A DNA stretch of 64,000 bases from Betaproteobacteria bacterium UBA2592 (GCA_002340095.1 DDKS01000065.1:1-64000), one strand, 5' to 3'; positions 9,058-20,997 are shown, counted from the stretch's first letter. The notes: generated from the letters alone by a model not told the origin. Numbers and translations: made by a program.

Positions 9058-10839
9058 ATGCCCGCGCCTGCCCATTCTCCCGTCGTTTACCAGCTTTGCC
9101 CCGCCGCCCCCGAAGCCCACCTGTTCGAGGTGAGTTGCCGGGTGGAAACGCCCGACCCGGCCGGTCAGATGTTTACCCTGCCCGTCTGGATACCGGGCAG
9201 TTACATGATCCGGGAGTTTGCCCGGCACATCGTGGACATCCGGGCCGAGGCCGCGGGCCAGCCCCTGGCCCTGGAAAAGCTCGACAAGGCCCGCTGGCGC
9301 GTCGCGCCGACCCGGGCCCCGGTCACGGTCCATTACCGGGTCTATGCCTGGGACCTGTCGGTGCGCACCGCCCATCTCGACACCACCCACGCCTTCTGCA
9401 ACGGCACCAGCGTCTTCCTGCGCCCCGAGGGGTTGGCGCATCTGCCTTGCCGGGTGGATATCCAGCCGCCGCCCGGTTCTGCTTATGCCGACTGGCAACT
9501 GGCCACCTCCCTGCCCCGGGACGGGGCGGCTCCCTGGGGCTTTGGGGCCCATGCGGCGGCCAATTACGAGGACCTGATCGACCACCCGCTGGAAATGGGC
9601 ACCTTTACCCGGGTGGATTTCCCGGTGCGCGGCATTCCCCACCACCTGATCGTCACCGGCCAGCCCCATTTCCATCAGGAGCGCCTGGTGCGCGACCTGC
9701 AGGCCATCTGTGCCTGGCAGATGGAACTCTTCGGCGCCCCGGAGCTGGAGGAGCCCTACCTGTTCCTGGTGATGGCCGTGGGGTCCGGCTATGGCGGCCT
9801 GGAGCACCGCAATTCCACCGCCCTGATCTGCGACCGCACCGACCTGCCGCCCCCGGGCCTGGCAGACGCGGCGAGCCCGGAAGGCTATGTGCGCTTCCTC
9901 GGCCTGTGCAGCCATGAGTATTTCCACCGCTGGAACGTGAAGCGCATCCGCCCGGCCGCCTTCCTGAACCAGGATCTGTCCGGCGAAAGCTATACCCGCC
10001 TGCTGTGGCTGTTCGAGGGCTTCACCTCCTACTACGACGACCTGTGCCTGGTGCGCGCCGGGGTGATTCCCGAGGCGACCTACCTGGACCTGCTGGGCAA
10101 GACCATCAGTCAGGTGTACAAGGCGCCGGGGCATCGGGTTCAAAGCCTGGAAGATTCTTCCTTCGATGCCTGGATCAAGTATTACCGCCAGGACGAGAAC
10201 ACCCCCAACGCGGTGGTGAGTTACTACGCCAAGGGCGCCCTGGTGGCCCTCTGCCTCGACCTGGCCCTGCGTCGCAGGAGTGGCGGCGCAGTGAGCCTCG
10301 ATACCCTGATGGTGCAGCTCTGGCGGGACCTGGGCATGACCGGGCGGGGGCTGGAGGAGGACGAGATTTTCGAACGGGTGGCCGCCCTGGGGGGGAAGGC
10401 CCTGGGGCGTTGGCTCAAGACGGCAGTTTCGGGCACAGAGGAACTGCCCCTGGCCCGGGAGCTGGGAGCAAACGGTGTCCGCCTCGACTGGAAGGCGGAT
10501 TCGGAACTGCCCTGGCTGGGCGCCCGTCTGGCCGGGGAGGGCAGCGAGGCCAAGCTCAGTCATGTGCTGAGCGGCTCCCCCGCCGAGCAGGCCGGGCTGG
10601 CCGCCGGCGACCTGCTGGTGGCCTTGAATGGCTTGCGTGTCACCCGCCAGAATCTGGACACCCTGCTGGGCAGCTTGTCGGTGGATGTCCCCGTTGCCTG
10701 CCACTACTTTCGCCACGACCGGCTCGGCCAGACCCGCCTCACCCTGGCCCCCGCGCCTAGGCAGACCGCCAGCCTGCAGCCCCGTCCCGGTGCCGTTGCC
10801 CGGGAGCGGCGCCGGGCCTGGCTCGGAAGTTCCACGTGA
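9058..10839 (+). CDS. M61 family metallopeptidase with PDZ domain
   Basis: This 593-residue protein belongs to the glycyl-aminopeptidase-like M61 family. Zinc ligands and the catalytic Glu are in HEYFHRWNVKR (HExxH), followed by the third ligand in LFEGFTSYY. The N-terminal beta domain starts PVVYQLCPAAPEAHLFEV, and a PDZ domain (about 475-555; LSGSPAEQAGLAAGDLLVALNG) sits near the C-terminus. No signal peptide is evident, so it should be cytoplasmic. The stop overlaps the start of the cupin gene (GTGA). A TAGAAT hexamer at 9020-9025 may be its -10 element. Confidence 0.92.
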   Translation: MPAPAHSPVVYQLCPAAPEAHLFEVSCRVETPDPAGQMFTLPVWIPGSYMIREFARHIVDIRAEAAGQPLALEKLDKARWRVAPTRAPVTVHYRVYAWDLSVRTAHLDTTHAFCNGTSVFLRPEGLAHLPCRVDIQPPPGSAYADWQLATSLPRDGAAPWGFGAHAAANYEDLIDHPLEMGTFTRVDFPVRGIPHHLIVTGQPHFHQERLVRDLQAICAWQMELFGAPELEEPYLFLVMAVGSGYGGLEHRNSTALICDRTDLPPPGLADAASPEGYVRFLGLCSHEYFHRWNVKRIRPAAFLNQDLSGESYTRLLWLFEGFTSYYDDLCLVRAGVIPEATYLDLLGKTISQVYKAPGHRVQSLEDSSFDAWIKYYRQDENTPNAVVSYYAKGALVALCLDLALRRRSGGAVSLDTLMVQLWRDLGMTGRGLEEDEIFERVAALGGKALGRWLKTAVSGTEELPLARELGANGVRLDWKADSELPWLGARLAGEGSEAKLSHVLSGSPAEQAGLAAGDLLVALNGLRVTRQNLDTLLGSLSVDVPVACHYFRHDRLGQTRLTLAPAPRQTASLQPRPGAVARERRRAWLGSST

Positions 10840-11219
10840 AACCGGAAAACACCATGTCTGAAATCATCCACTTTTCCCGGGCCGAGGCCGAAACCCAGGT
10901 GGATCACCCCCGCCCGGACCGGCTCCTGTCCGCACACAACCCCCGCCGCCTGACGCGCAATTTCTACACGGACCCCAGCGGTATGCTGTCCGCCGGGGAA
11001 TGGCGCTGCGAGCCAGGGAGTTGGCGCATTGCCTTTGCAGCCAACAAGGTGGAATATTTTCATGTCCTGAGCGGCAGCCTTTGCATCGAGAACGAGGCCG
11101 GCCAGCGTACGGAGTTCGGAGCAGGGGAGGGCGGGGTGATTCCGGCGGGTTTCCGCGGGGTTTTCACCGTGCTCACGCCGGTATGCAAGCACTATGTGGT
11201 GCTGGAAACCAGGGGGTGA
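10836..11219 (+). CDS. Small cupin-domain protein
   Basis: A 127-residue protein with one cupin barrel of the cupin_3 (DUF861, EutQ-like) type: EWRCEPGSWRIAF, then VEYFHVLSGSLCIENE and GVIPAGFRGVFTV. Such proteins bind small ligands or isomerise them, and the substrate cannot be read from sequence. I use the GTG at 10836 because GGAAG lies six bases upstream and it overlaps the M61 stop; an ATG at 10854 is the alternative. Translational coupling to the peptidase is likely. Confidence 0.8.
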   Translation: MKPENTMSEIIHFSRAEAETQVDHPRPDRLLSAHNPRRLTRNFYTDPSGMLSAGEWRCEPGSWRIAFAANKVEYFHVLSGSLCIENEAGQRTEFGAGEGGVIPAGFRGVFTVLTPVCKHYVVLETRG

Positions 11220-11229
11220 CAAGGAGATC

Positions 11230-12354
11230 ATGACGGCGAAGATCGCGGTCGTTGAGGACGATCCCGTCCTGGCCCAGCTGCTGCAGGACCTGCTGGCGGA
11301 GCGCCATGCCCCGGTCCTGTTCGGGGATGGCGAGGCTTTCCTGGCCGATCCCGGCCCCTGGGACCTGGTGCTGCTGGACATCGAGATGCCCGGGCTGGAC
11401 GGTTACGAAACCTGCCGCCGGCTGCGGGCCGGTTTCGATAATTGCGATGTCCCGGTCATGTTCGTTTCGGTGCATGACACGCCGGAAGCCCGCATCGCCG
11501 CCTACAAGGCCGGCGGCGACGATTACCTGCTGAAGCCGGTGGCCGATGACGAACTGCGCCACAAGGTGGAGCTGATCCTGCGCCAGCAGCACCGCCAGCG
11601 CGACCTGGCCGCCATGTCCAGCGCCGCCCGGCAGGCCGCCTTTTCGGCCATGTCCACCATGGGTGAGCTTGGTGCCGTGCTCGAATTCATGCGCGCCAGC
11701 TTCACCTGCAACGATTACGACAGTCTCGCCCGGGCCCTGGTCCAGTCCATGGGGGCCTACGGCCTGCGCGGCGGCGTCCAGGTGCGGGGGCTGGCCGGCT
11801 GCGTCAGCCTGACGAGCGACGGCGAGCCGGGCCGCCCCCTTGAAGTGGCCATCCTCGAAAACATGCGTCACATGGGCCGCATCGTCGAGTTCCGCTCCCG
11901 GGCCGTGGTCAATTACGAGCACGCTTCCCTGCTGGTGCAGAACCTGCCCCTGGATGACCCGGACAAGGTGGGCCGCCTGCGTGACCACCTGGCCCTGCTG
12001 GCGGAGGCGGCCGATGCCCGGGTTGGCAGCCTCGATGCCGCCAGCACCCTGAGCCGCCAGCAGCACGGCATCGAGCACGCGCTGGGCGGTATCCGCGATT
12101 CCGTCCATGGCCTCACCCGCTTCCTGGGCCGCAACCGGGAGCAGACCCGGGTGATCATGCTCGATCTGATGGCCCAGTTGGAGCACACCTTCACCTTGCT
12201 TGGGCTCACCCCCGAGCAGGAGGCGATGATTTCGGAGAGGGTGCAGCAGGCCACGGTGGAAGCCCTGGACCTGTTCGACGAGGCCGAAGACCTCGAAGCG
12301 GCTTTTGCCGACGTGGTGGACCAGCTCGAAGCCCTTTCCCGGAGCCCCGCATGA
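11230..12354 (+). CDS. Response regulator: receiver domain with uncharacterised C-terminal region
   Basis: The start at 11230 follows AAGGAG and gives 374 residues. Residues 1-120 form a canonical receiver: VVEDD acidic pair, the phosphoacceptor Asp in LVLLDIEMPGLDG, VSVHD, and the Lys in YLLKPV. The remaining ~250 residues have no DNA-binding or enzymatic motif I recognise. They contain a GAF-like stretch (LARALVQSMGAYGLRGGVQVRG) and long amphipathic helices. The gene is coupled (ATGA) to the Hpt-like gene, suggesting protein-protein output in a phosphorelay. No histidine kinase is adjacent. Confidence 0.85.
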   Translation: MTAKIAVVEDDPVLAQLLQDLLAERHAPVLFGDGEAFLADPGPWDLVLLDIEMPGLDGYETCRRLRAGFDNCDVPVMFVSVHDTPEARIAAYKAGGDDYLLKPVADDELRHKVELILRQQHRQRDLAAMSSAARQAAFSAMSTMGELGAVLEFMRASFTCNDYDSLARALVQSMGAYGLRGGVQVRGLAGCVSLTSDGEPGRPLEVAILENMRHMGRIVEFRSRAVVNYEHASLLVQNLPLDDPDKVGRLRDHLALLAEAADARVGSLDAASTLSRQQHGIEHALGGIRDSVHGLTRFLGRNREQTRVIMLDLMAQLEHTFTLLGLTPEQEAMISERVQQATVEALDLFDEAEDLEAAFADVVDQLEALSRSPA

Positions 12355-13226
12355 ATGAAACCCTGCCCCTGCTCGATACCGCCACGGCCCTGAGCCGCAT
12401 CCGTGGCAAGGTCGACCTCTACCGCCGTCTGCTGGAGCAGGCTGAACCGCACCGGGATGGCGCCAGCCGTCTGGAGGCTGCGTGGCGGCGGGGGGATTGG
12501 CCCGAGGTGGGCCGGATTGCCCACCGGGTGGCTGGCGTTGCGGCCAGCCTCGGTGCCGGGCGCCTGTGCGACGTGGCACGCCAGCTGGAGGGGGAGGTCA
12601 CCGCCGGGGTGCCCGATATGGCGCTGCTGTCCCGCTTCCGCCGGGTGCTGGACGAAACCTTCGACCGCATCGATGCCTATCTGGGCCGGGGGGCGCCGGG
12701 CACGGGCAGCGCCGAGTCCTGGTGTCAGGTGCGCCAGACGGTGCAGATGCTGGAGCTGGCCGCCGCCCAGATCCACGTGGCCATGCGTGACAGCAGCCTG
12801 TCCGTCGAGGCCCTGATGGGCGCCTTCACCACCATGGTCGAGCGCCTGCAGGGGCTGGAGGCCCGCATCCGCGCCAGCGGGCAGGGCGAGGAACTCGGCC
12901 AGGGGGTGCACCAGGTCAGCCAGGCCATGGACGAGGCCCTGGTGGCGTTGCAGTTCTACGACCGGCTCGCCCAGCGTCTCGAACACGTGGAGCACGGTCT
13001 CGGCTATCTGGCCGAACTGCTGGCCAGCCCGGAACAGGTGGCTTCCCCGCCTGCCTGGCACCGGCTTCAGGACGAGATCCGGAGTCGTTACACCACCGAG
13101 GAAGAGCGCATCATGTTCGCTGCGGTCATGGGTGGCGTGCCCGTGGCCGAGGCCGTCGCCCGCTACAAGGAAACCGTGCTGGCCCGCACCGGCAGCAGCG
13201 GTACTGCGGAAGTGGAACTGTTTTAG
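12351..13226 (+). CDS. Hpt-like phosphotransfer protein
   Basis: The 291-residue helical protein contains an Hpt-like segment near residues 45-95: IAHRVAGVAASLGAGRL resembles the phosphorylatable HxxKG helix, but with Val where Lys usually stands. The second half (about 120-290) is all helical and includes ALVALQFYDRLAQRLEHV, similar to helical segments of chemotaxis-associated proteins. It overlaps the upstream receiver gene by ATGA. A role as phosphorelay partner of that regulator is inferred. The stop codon is immediately followed by the right copy of the dispersed repeat. Confidence 0.7.
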   Translation: MNETLPLLDTATALSRIRGKVDLYRRLLEQAEPHRDGASRLEAAWRRGDWPEVGRIAHRVAGVAASLGAGRLCDVARQLEGEVTAGVPDMALLSRFRRVLDETFDRIDAYLGRGAPGTGSAESWCQVRQTVQMLELAAAQIHVAMRDSSLSVEALMGAFTTMVERLQGLEARIRASGQGEELGQGVHQVSQAMDEALVALQFYDRLAQRLEHVEHGLGYLAELLASPEQVASPPAWHRLQDEIRSRYTTEEERIMFAAVMGGVPVAEAVARYKETVLARTGSSGTAEVELF

Positions 13227-13389
13227 CCTTAAAACCTCAGTTAAACCACAGAGGCACAGAGACGCCGAGGAAAAACAAAGACTTGTCCTGGAGGGCCAGG
13301 TCACTTTCTGGGTGCGCGTGGAAGAAAATGCAAGCCATTTTTTTTTGAAGCTCTCTGTGTCTTTGTGTCTCTGTGGTGAGGTTTTTAGG
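13227..13389 (-). repeat. Dispersed MITE-like element, right copy (inverted)
   Basis: This is the 163-bp inverted partner of 49-213. It begins at the base after the stop codon of the Hpt-like gene and ends 18 bp before the stop of the convergent DUF1840 gene, so it fills the whole convergent intergenic space. As in the other copy, its ends are imperfect inverted repeats of each other, and an A/T homopolymer sits near one side. With both copies so similar, recombination between them could invert about 13 kb. Confidence 0.85.
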
Positions 13390-13407
13390 TTTAGACCAGG
13401 CTTTGCT

Positions 13408-13761
13408 TCAGGTGTCCGGGGGCTGCCCGAAATCCGCCGCCGCTTCCCAGACGATGTGGCTTTCCTTCCGGGCCCGGGCCGTGCGCCCGAGCATGTTGAG
13501 CAACGGCCAGGCCCGCTGCTGCATTCCCACCGGGCGGGCCATGGGCGGGATTTCCGCCTCCTCCGCCTCGCTCAGCTGCGGCTCCTGGCCCGCCTGGGCC
13601 GCCAGGTAGCGTTTCAGGGCCTCCGCTGCCAGGGGCATTTCCGCCTTGGTGATCACGCCCCGGGCCGTGCATGCCTTGCCCATGGCCTGGAGCAGGGGCC
13701 GGGCGGTTTCCGCCATCATCACCATCTCGCCGGTTTCGCTGGATATGAATTTCACCAACAT
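13408..13761 (-). CDS. DUF1840 domain protein
   Basis: The 117-residue soluble protein starts MLVKFISSETGEMVMMAE, the hallmark of the DUF1840 family, which is common in betaproteobacteria and has no known function. AGGAGA lies about eight bases before the ATG. A central acidic stretch (QLSEAEEAEIPP) precedes a conserved PVGMQQRAWPLLNML block. It converges on the Hpt-like gene across the dispersed repeat and is divergent from the methyltransferase gene. Confidence 0.88.
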   Translation of the reverse strand: MLVKFISSETGEMVMMAETARPLLQAMGKACTARGVITKAEMPLAAEALKRYLAAQAGQEPQLSEAEEAEIPPMARPVGMQQRAWPLLNMLGRTARARKESHIVWEAAADFGQPPDT

Positions 13762-13862
13762 CTGTGTTTCTCCTGGGAATAAGGCGCGAGTGTAGGCTTT
13801 TTCTCGCCTTGAAGCTTCGCAAGCCCTGATGCAGAATGAAACGTGCTGTCAGGGAGGGCATC

Positions 13863-14507
13863 ATGGACGCGCATTACAACAACAATTTTGTTCCCGTCGT
13901 ATCCGATGAGCTCGAGCAGCTCATCCTGCAGGAGATTGCCCGCCGTTCCCGGGCCAATGCCACCTCCGAAGTCCTCGACCTGCCCTGCGGCGACGGCCGT
14001 CAGGCCATCGCCATGGCCAGGCTTGGTGCCCGGGTCCTGGCTGCGGACCAAATCAGCCGGGAAACTGCAGTGCGAGGTCGGGCCTTGGCCGCCTCCGTCC
14101 ATGATCTGGTGGATTTCACCGCTGCCGAGCTGGGGGACGGCCAGTTGCCCGCCGGCCCCTTTGACCTGGTGTTCTGCCACCACGGCATCCACCGCCTGCC
14201 CTATCCCGAGGCACGCAAGGTGGTGCGTGGCCTGCTCAAGAGCCTGCGCATCGGTGGCAAGCTGTTCATCTCCGCCTATGGCCTGCACTCGGCCCTGGGG
14301 GAGGGCTACGAGCACGGCGACCGGCCCGTGGAGACGCGCCATGCCCCGCTGGCACCGGCCCTGGCGCGTTGCTACAACATCCCCGAACCCGTCTGTCTGT
14401 ACACCGAGCGCAACCTCGTCACTTTGCTGTTCGAGGCTGGCGGCAGCGTTCTCAGGACCTTCACCACCACCCACGGCACGGTCAAGGGCGTAGCGGTGCG
14501 CCTTTGA
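13863..14507 (+). CDS. SAM-dependent methyltransferase, unknown substrate
   Basis: Class I methyltransferase of 214 residues. Motif I is VLDLPCGDGRQA, then an acidic strand end (VLAADQIS), and FDLVFCHHGIHRLP before the KSLRIGGKLFISAYG motif. The chosen ATG at 13863 follows GGGAGG with a short spacer; an upstream in-frame start at 13836 lacks such a site. Its stop overlaps the ROK kinase ATG (TGATG), so the pair should be co-translated. The substrate is not evident. Confidence 0.85.
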   Translation: MDAHYNNNFVPVVSDELEQLILQEIARRSRANATSEVLDLPCGDGRQAIAMARLGARVLAADQISRETAVRGRALAASVHDLVDFTAAELGDGQLPAGPFDLVFCHHGIHRLPYPEARKVVRGLLKSLRIGGKLFISAYGLHSALGEGYEHGDRPVETRHAPLAPALARCYNIPEPVCLYTERNLVTLLFEAGGSVLRTFTTTHGTVKGVAVRL

Positions 14508-15391
14508 TGCGCCTCGGGGTGGACCTGGGCGGCACCAAGATCGAGGTGCTGGCCCTTTCCGACGCAGGGCAGACGCTGTTGCGCCGCCGCATCCCCACGC
14601 CAAAGGGCGATTACGCTGCCACCCTGGAGGCCATTACCGGACTGGTGTGGCAAGCCGAGGCGGAGCTGGGGCAAAAGGGCAGCGTCGGCATTGGCATTCC
14701 CGGCACCCTGGTGGCCCGGACCGGCCTGGTCAAGAATGCCAACTCCACCTGCCTGATCGGTCGGCCCCTGCAGCGGGATCTGGAAGCCCGGTTGCAGCGC
14801 CCGGTGCGGCTGGCCAACGACGCCAACTGCTTTGCCCTTTCCGAAGCCGTGGATGGGGCGGCGGCCGGGGCCCGGGCCGTGTTTGGCGTCATCCTCGGCA
14901 CCGGGGTGGGGGGTGGCCTGGTGCTCGATGGCCGGGTGTGGGATGGAGCGAACGGCATTGCCGGCGAGTGGGGCCACAACCCCTTGCCCGGGGAACTGGA
15001 CGCTCCTCCCTGCTATTGCGGCCGCCGGGGCTGCATCGAGACCTGGCTGAGCGGCCCGGCCCTGGCCGCCGACCATGCCCGCCACACGGGCCGCAGCCTG
15101 AGTCCCGAAGCCATCGTGGCCGGGGCCGAGGCCGGCGATGCGGATTGTGGCGCCAGTCTGGCGCGTTACGAAGCCCGACTGGCCCGGGCCCTGGCCGGGG
15201 TCATCAACATCTTCGACCCGGAGGTGATCGTGCTCGGCGGCGGCCTTTCCCGCATCGACCGCCTCTACCAGCGCGTGCCGGAATGCTGGGGCGAACACGT
15301 CTTTTCCGACACGGTCTGCACCCGCCTGTGCCCGCCCCGGCACGGGGATTCTTCCGGGGTCCGGGGTGCAGCCTGGCTCTGGGCGCCATGA
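14507..15391 (+). CDS. ROK family sugar kinase
   Basis: The start ATG at 14507 overlaps the methyltransferase stop and gives 294 residues. ROK features: phosphate-binding GVDLGGTKIEVLAL at the N-terminus, LANDANCFALSEA with the catalytic Asp, GVILGTGVGGGLV, the EWGHN motif, and the structural zinc site CYCGRRGCIETWLSG. Substrates of such kinases include fructose, N-acetylglucosamine and N-acetylmannosamine. The sequence resembles fructokinase/NagK members, but specificity is not secure. No repressor HTH domain is present, so it is an enzyme. Confidence 0.9.
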   Translation: MRLGVDLGGTKIEVLALSDAGQTLLRRRIPTPKGDYAATLEAITGLVWQAEAELGQKGSVGIGIPGTLVARTGLVKNANSTCLIGRPLQRDLEARLQRPVRLANDANCFALSEAVDGAAAGARAVFGVILGTGVGGGLVLDGRVWDGANGIAGEWGHNPLPGELDAPPCYCGRRGCIETWLSGPALAADHARHTGRSLSPEAIVAGAEAGDADCGASLARYEARLARALAGVINIFDPEVIVLGGGLSRIDRLYQRVPECWGEHVFSDTVCTRLCPPRHGDSSGVRGAAWLWAP

Positions 15392-15603
15392 ACGGACCCG
15401 GGCAGCGCGTCTGACGCAACAGACATCTGCTGCTGTGGTCAGGGAGCGCCCGTCATTCAAGTCGCAAAGCGCCTGCACAGATACCTGCACGGCATCCTGG
15501 CACCTGTCCTCTGCCCGTTTGGTTCCTCCATCCTCGAAGGCGTCGACACCGCATCAAGGCCAAGGATTTCGTGATCCAGCCCATTGCTTGCTGAAGATCA
15601 AGG

Positions 15604-15638
15604 CCGCATTCCCCGGCAAGACGCGATGCGGCTTTTTA
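15604..15638 (+). terminator. Probable terminator after the ROK kinase
   Basis: GCCGCAT at 15604-15610 pairs with ATGCGGC at 15627-15633, followed directly by TTTTT. The 16-base loop is long, so strength is uncertain. The rest of the 276-bp gap 15392-15667 shows no gene or other clear signal. Confidence 0.55.
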
Positions 15639-15667
15639 TCCGGGTCAGTCCCCCGAAAGATGGCGCC

Positions 15668-18160
<2,493 letters not shown>

Positions 18161-18212
18161 TCACCTGGCCCGCCGCAGGGAGCGGGCCGGAGTCTGCGCC
18201 GACCGGGTAGGG

Positions 18213-19319
18213 TCAAATGCGCATGGGCATGACCACGTACTTGAAGCGGTCGTTGCCGGGCACGGTGATCAGGGCGCTGGAGTTGGCGTCATTGAAGCTC
18301 CACTGGACTTCGTCGCCGCTCAGGTTGTTGAGCACATCGAGCAGGTAGGTGACGTTGAAGCCCACATCCAGGGAGGCGCCGGTGTATGCGACTTCGATTT
18401 CTTCCTGGGCTTCTTCCTGTTCGGCGTTGGCGGCGATGAGCTTCAGGCTGTTCTCGCCGAGCATGACGCGCACGCCCCGGAACTTGTCGTTGGTGAGGAT
18501 GGCGGCACGGGACAGGGCGGCATGCAGGGTCTGCCGGTTGGCCACCATCTGGTTGGGGAGCTGGGTGGGAATGACCCGTTCGTAGTCGGGGAACTTGCCG
18601 TCGATGAGCTTGGAGACCAGCACCGTGTGGCCGAAGGTGAAGCGGATCTGGTTGCTGCCCAGGGTGATTTCCATGGGGTCGTCGTTGTCGGCCAGCAGGC
18701 GGTTGAGTTCGAGCACGGTCTTTCTGGGCAGGATCATTTCCTGGCGGGGCAGGTCGGCTTCGATCTCCATGCTGTTGAAGGCGAGGCGGTGGCCGTCGGT
18801 GGCCACCGAGCGCAGTTCCTTGCCGTCCACCATCAGCATCAGGCCATTCAGGTAGTAGCGCACGTCCTGGGTGGCCATGGCGTATTGGGTCTTGGCGATC
18901 AGGTGGCGGAACTGCTTCTGGGTCACGGTGAGGGACTTGTTTTCCCCTTCGGCGATGGCCATGCGGGGGAAGTCGTCGGCGGGCAGGGTCTGCAGGCTGA
19001 AGCGGCTCCGGCCGGCCTTGACCAGCAGGCGCTTGTCTTCCATGTCGAGGATGATCTCGGCGGATTCGGGCAGGGAGCGCAGGATGTCGAGCAGCTTCTT
19101 GGCGCCGACGGTGACGGTCCCGTCGCCATTGCCGCCCACGTTCTGGCTCCAGGTGGTGATCTGGATCTCGATGTCGGTGGCGATCAGGGTCAGGGTCTCC
19201 CCCTGCTTTTCCAGCAGCACGTTGGAAAGGATGGGCAGGGTGTGGCGCCGCTCGACGATGCCGGACACGGACTGGAGGGGGGCCAGCAGGGCGTCCCTTT
19301 GGCTTTTCAAGATAACCAT
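18213..19319 (-). CDS. dnaN: DNA polymerase III sliding clamp (beta subunit)
   Basis: The 368-residue beta clamp has three repeated clamp domains and the conserved C-terminus (YVVMPMRI). Typical stretches are VSGIVERRHTLPILSNVLLE, ATDIEIQI, TVGAKKLLDILRSLP and YYLNGLMLMVDG. It encircles DNA and tethers polymerase III and other factors. It lies 75 bp downstream of dnaA on the same strand, and that gap carries two near-consensus DnaA boxes. Confidence 0.98.
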   Translation of the reverse strand: MVILKSQRDALLAPLQSVSGIVERRHTLPILSNVLLEKQGETLTLIATDIEIQITTWSQNVGGNGDGTVTVGAKKLLDILRSLPESAEIILDMEDKRLLVKAGRSRFSLQTLPADDFPRMAIAEGENKSLTVTQKQFRHLIAKTQYAMATQDVRYYLNGLMLMVDGKELRSVATDGHRLAFNSMEIEADLPRQEMILPRKTVLELNRLLADNDDPMEITLGSNQIRFTFGHTVLVSKLIDGKFPDYERVIPTQLPNQMVANRQTLHAALSRAAILTNDKFRGVRVMLGENSLKLIAANAEQEEAQEEIEVAYTGASLDVGFNVTYLLDVLNNLSGDEVQWSFNDANSSALITVPGNDRFKYVVMPMRI

Positions 19320-19348
19320 GAGTCAAGTCCTCTTTCTCTAATCACAGG

Positions 19349-19391
19349 TTTTCCACAGGCTTTCAACAGCTTGCCAACAGAGTCATGCACA
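19349..19391. promoter_or_regulatory. Two near-consensus DnaA boxes between dnaA and dnaN
   Basis: TTTTCCACA (19349-19357) and TCATGCACA (19383-19391) each differ at one position from TTATNCACA. They lie in the 75-bp dnaA-dnaN gap. A role in DnaA autoregulation or origin function is possible but not shown. Confidence 0.4.
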
Positions 19392-19394
19392 GGT

Positions 19395-20771
19395 TCAGCC
19401 CTTCAACACCTGCACCAGCACGTGCAGGTCGTGGTTGAGTTCGTTGTCCTTGGCCTTGAGACCTTCGATGGTCTTCACCGCATGGATCACGGTGGTGTGG
19501 TCCCGGCCGCCGAAGGCGTCACCGATCACCGGGTAACTGAACTGGGTGACTTCCTTGCACAGCCACATGGCCACCTGACGCGGCCGGGCGATGGTACGGG
19601 TACGCTTCTTGGAGAACAGGTCGGCGACCTTGATCTTGTAGTAGTCGGCCACGGTCTTCTGGATGCCCTCGATGCTGACGTTGCGCACCGAGCCGATGAT
19701 GTCCTTCAGGGCTTCCTTGGCCAGTTCCAGGGTCACTTCCTGGCCCCGGAAGGAGGAATAGGCGAGCACTTTCTTCAGGGCGCCTTCGAGTTCCCGCACA
19801 TTGGAGCGCAGGTGCTTGGCGATGAAGAAGGCCACCTCGTCGTTCAGGTCCAGACCTTCGGCCTCCGCCTTCTTCTTCAGGATTGCTACCCGCATCTCGG
19901 TTTCCGGCGGTTCGATCTGCACGGTCAGGCCCCAGTCGAAGCGGGTCACCAGCCGGTCGTCCAGGCCGTTTACGTCCTTGGGGTAGGTGTCGCAGGTGAT
20001 GATGATCTGCTTCTTGGCTTCGATCAGGGCGTTGAAGGCGTAGAAGAATTCTTCCTGGGTGCGGTTCTTGCCATTGAAGAACTGCACGTCGTCCAGCAGC
20101 AGCACGTCCAGGCTGCGGTAGTAGCGCTTGAAGGTGTCGAAGGATTTCTGCTGGTAGGCCTTGACCACGTCCGAGTAGTAATCCTCGGCATGAACGTAGC
20201 GCACCACCTTTTCTGGATGCTGGCTGGTGACGTGGTTGCCGATGGCATGGATCAGGTGGGTCTTGCCCAGGCCGGCACCACCATAGATGAACATGGGGTT
20301 GTAAGCGCCGCCAGGATTCTGGGCCACCTGCATGGCGGCGGCCCGGGCCAGGTCGTTGGCCTTGCCCACCACCAGGTTGTCGAAGGTGAGATCTGCCTTG
20401 AGGCGGGTCCGCTCATAGGCGCTGCCGGGGGCCTTGGCCACCTCCGTCCGGGCGGCCGGACGGAGTTCCGGGGCCGGCGTTGTCCGGGGGGGGGCCGATG
20501 ATGGTGCCACCGCAGCCTGGGGCTTCCTTTCGGCGACGCTGAGCTGCAGAGGAATGGGTTTGCCGAAGTAGGCTTCGGCGTAATCCTCGATGCGGCCCAG
20601 GTAGCGGTCGCGCACCCACTTCAGGATGAAGCCGTTGGGCGCAAGCAGGCGCAGTCCTTCCTCAGGATGGCCTTCGCCTTCCAGGCGCAGGGGGCGTATC
20701 CAGGTATTGAACTGTTGCGGCGGCAGGTCCTGCTCGAAACTGCGCAGGCAGGATTCCCAGAAACCAGGCAT
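19395..20771 (-). CDS. dnaA: Chromosomal replication initiator DnaA
   Basis: The 458-residue protein has all four domains: domain I ([22 protein letters not shown]), a variable linker (about 80-130), the AAA+ domain (Walker [18 protein letters not shown], Walker [11 protein letters not shown]) and the C-terminal HTH ([28 protein letters not shown]). It binds DnaA boxes and melts the origin. It is divergent from rpmH across a 226-bp gap containing one perfect DnaA box. Confidence 0.98.
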   Translation of the reverse strand: MPGFWESCLRSFEQDLPPQQFNTWIRPLRLEGEGHPEEGLRLLAPNGFILKWVRDRYLGRIEDYAEAYFGKPIPLQLSVAERKPQAAVAPSSAPPRTTPAPELRPAARTEVAKAPGSAYERTRLKADLTFDNLVVGKANDLARAAAMQVAQNPGGAYNPMFIYGGAGLGKTHLIHAIGNHVTSQHPEKVVRYVHAEDYYSDVVKAYQQKSFDTFKRYYRSLDVLLLDDVQFFNGKNRTQEEFFYAFNALIEAKKQIIITCDTYPKDVNGLDDRLVTRFDWGLTVQIEPPETEMRVAILKKKAEAEGLDLNDEVAFFIAKHLRSNVRELEGALKKVLAYSSFRGQEVTLELAKEALKDIIGSVRNVSIEGIQKTVADYYKIKVADLFSKKRTRTIARPRQVAMWLCKEVTQFSYPVIGDAFGGRDHTTVIHAVKTIEGLKAKDNELNHDLHVLVQVLKG

Positions 20772-20903
20772 GGAAAACAGGCTCTTTGCGTATGCCGGGG
20801 AAGTCCCCGAGTTGGTGTTGAACGGACGGATGGCCCGCGCCTGCCCGGTCTGTCCGGTTTGGGCTGCGGTGCAAGCGGGGCATTTTACCCCGCCGGACAG
20901 AAG

Positions 20904-20912
20904 TTATCCACA
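20904..20912 (+). promoter_or_regulatory. Perfect DnaA box in the dnaA-rpmH gap
   Basis: TTATCCACA matches the consensus exactly. It is the only perfect copy I find in this 226-bp gap, which is fewer than most origins carry, so it may serve dnaA autoregulation rather than mark oriC by itself. Confidence 0.7.
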
Positions 20913-20932
20913 AGAGGAACATTTTGGGTTCC

Positions 20933-20962
20933 TTGACAAAAGACTGATTTTCAATGTGTAAT
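20933..20962 (+). promoter_or_regulatory. rpmH promoter (sigma70-like)
   Basis: A perfect -35 TTGACA (20933-20938) is followed after 18 bases by TGTAAT (20957-20962), one mismatch from TATAAT. It sits about 35 bp before the rpmH ATG and just downstream of the DnaA box. It probably drives the rpmH-rnpA-yidD-yidC cluster. Confidence 0.65.
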
Positions 20963-20997
20963 TGCGCGCTTTTCTCCAGCTAGCTAAGGAAGTCATC

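Noticed and set aside
20772..20997. dnaA-rpmH gap as the definite replication origin
   Set aside because: Only one perfect DnaA box and no strong AT-rich unwinding tract are visible, so the assignment is left open although the gene order is typical of origins.
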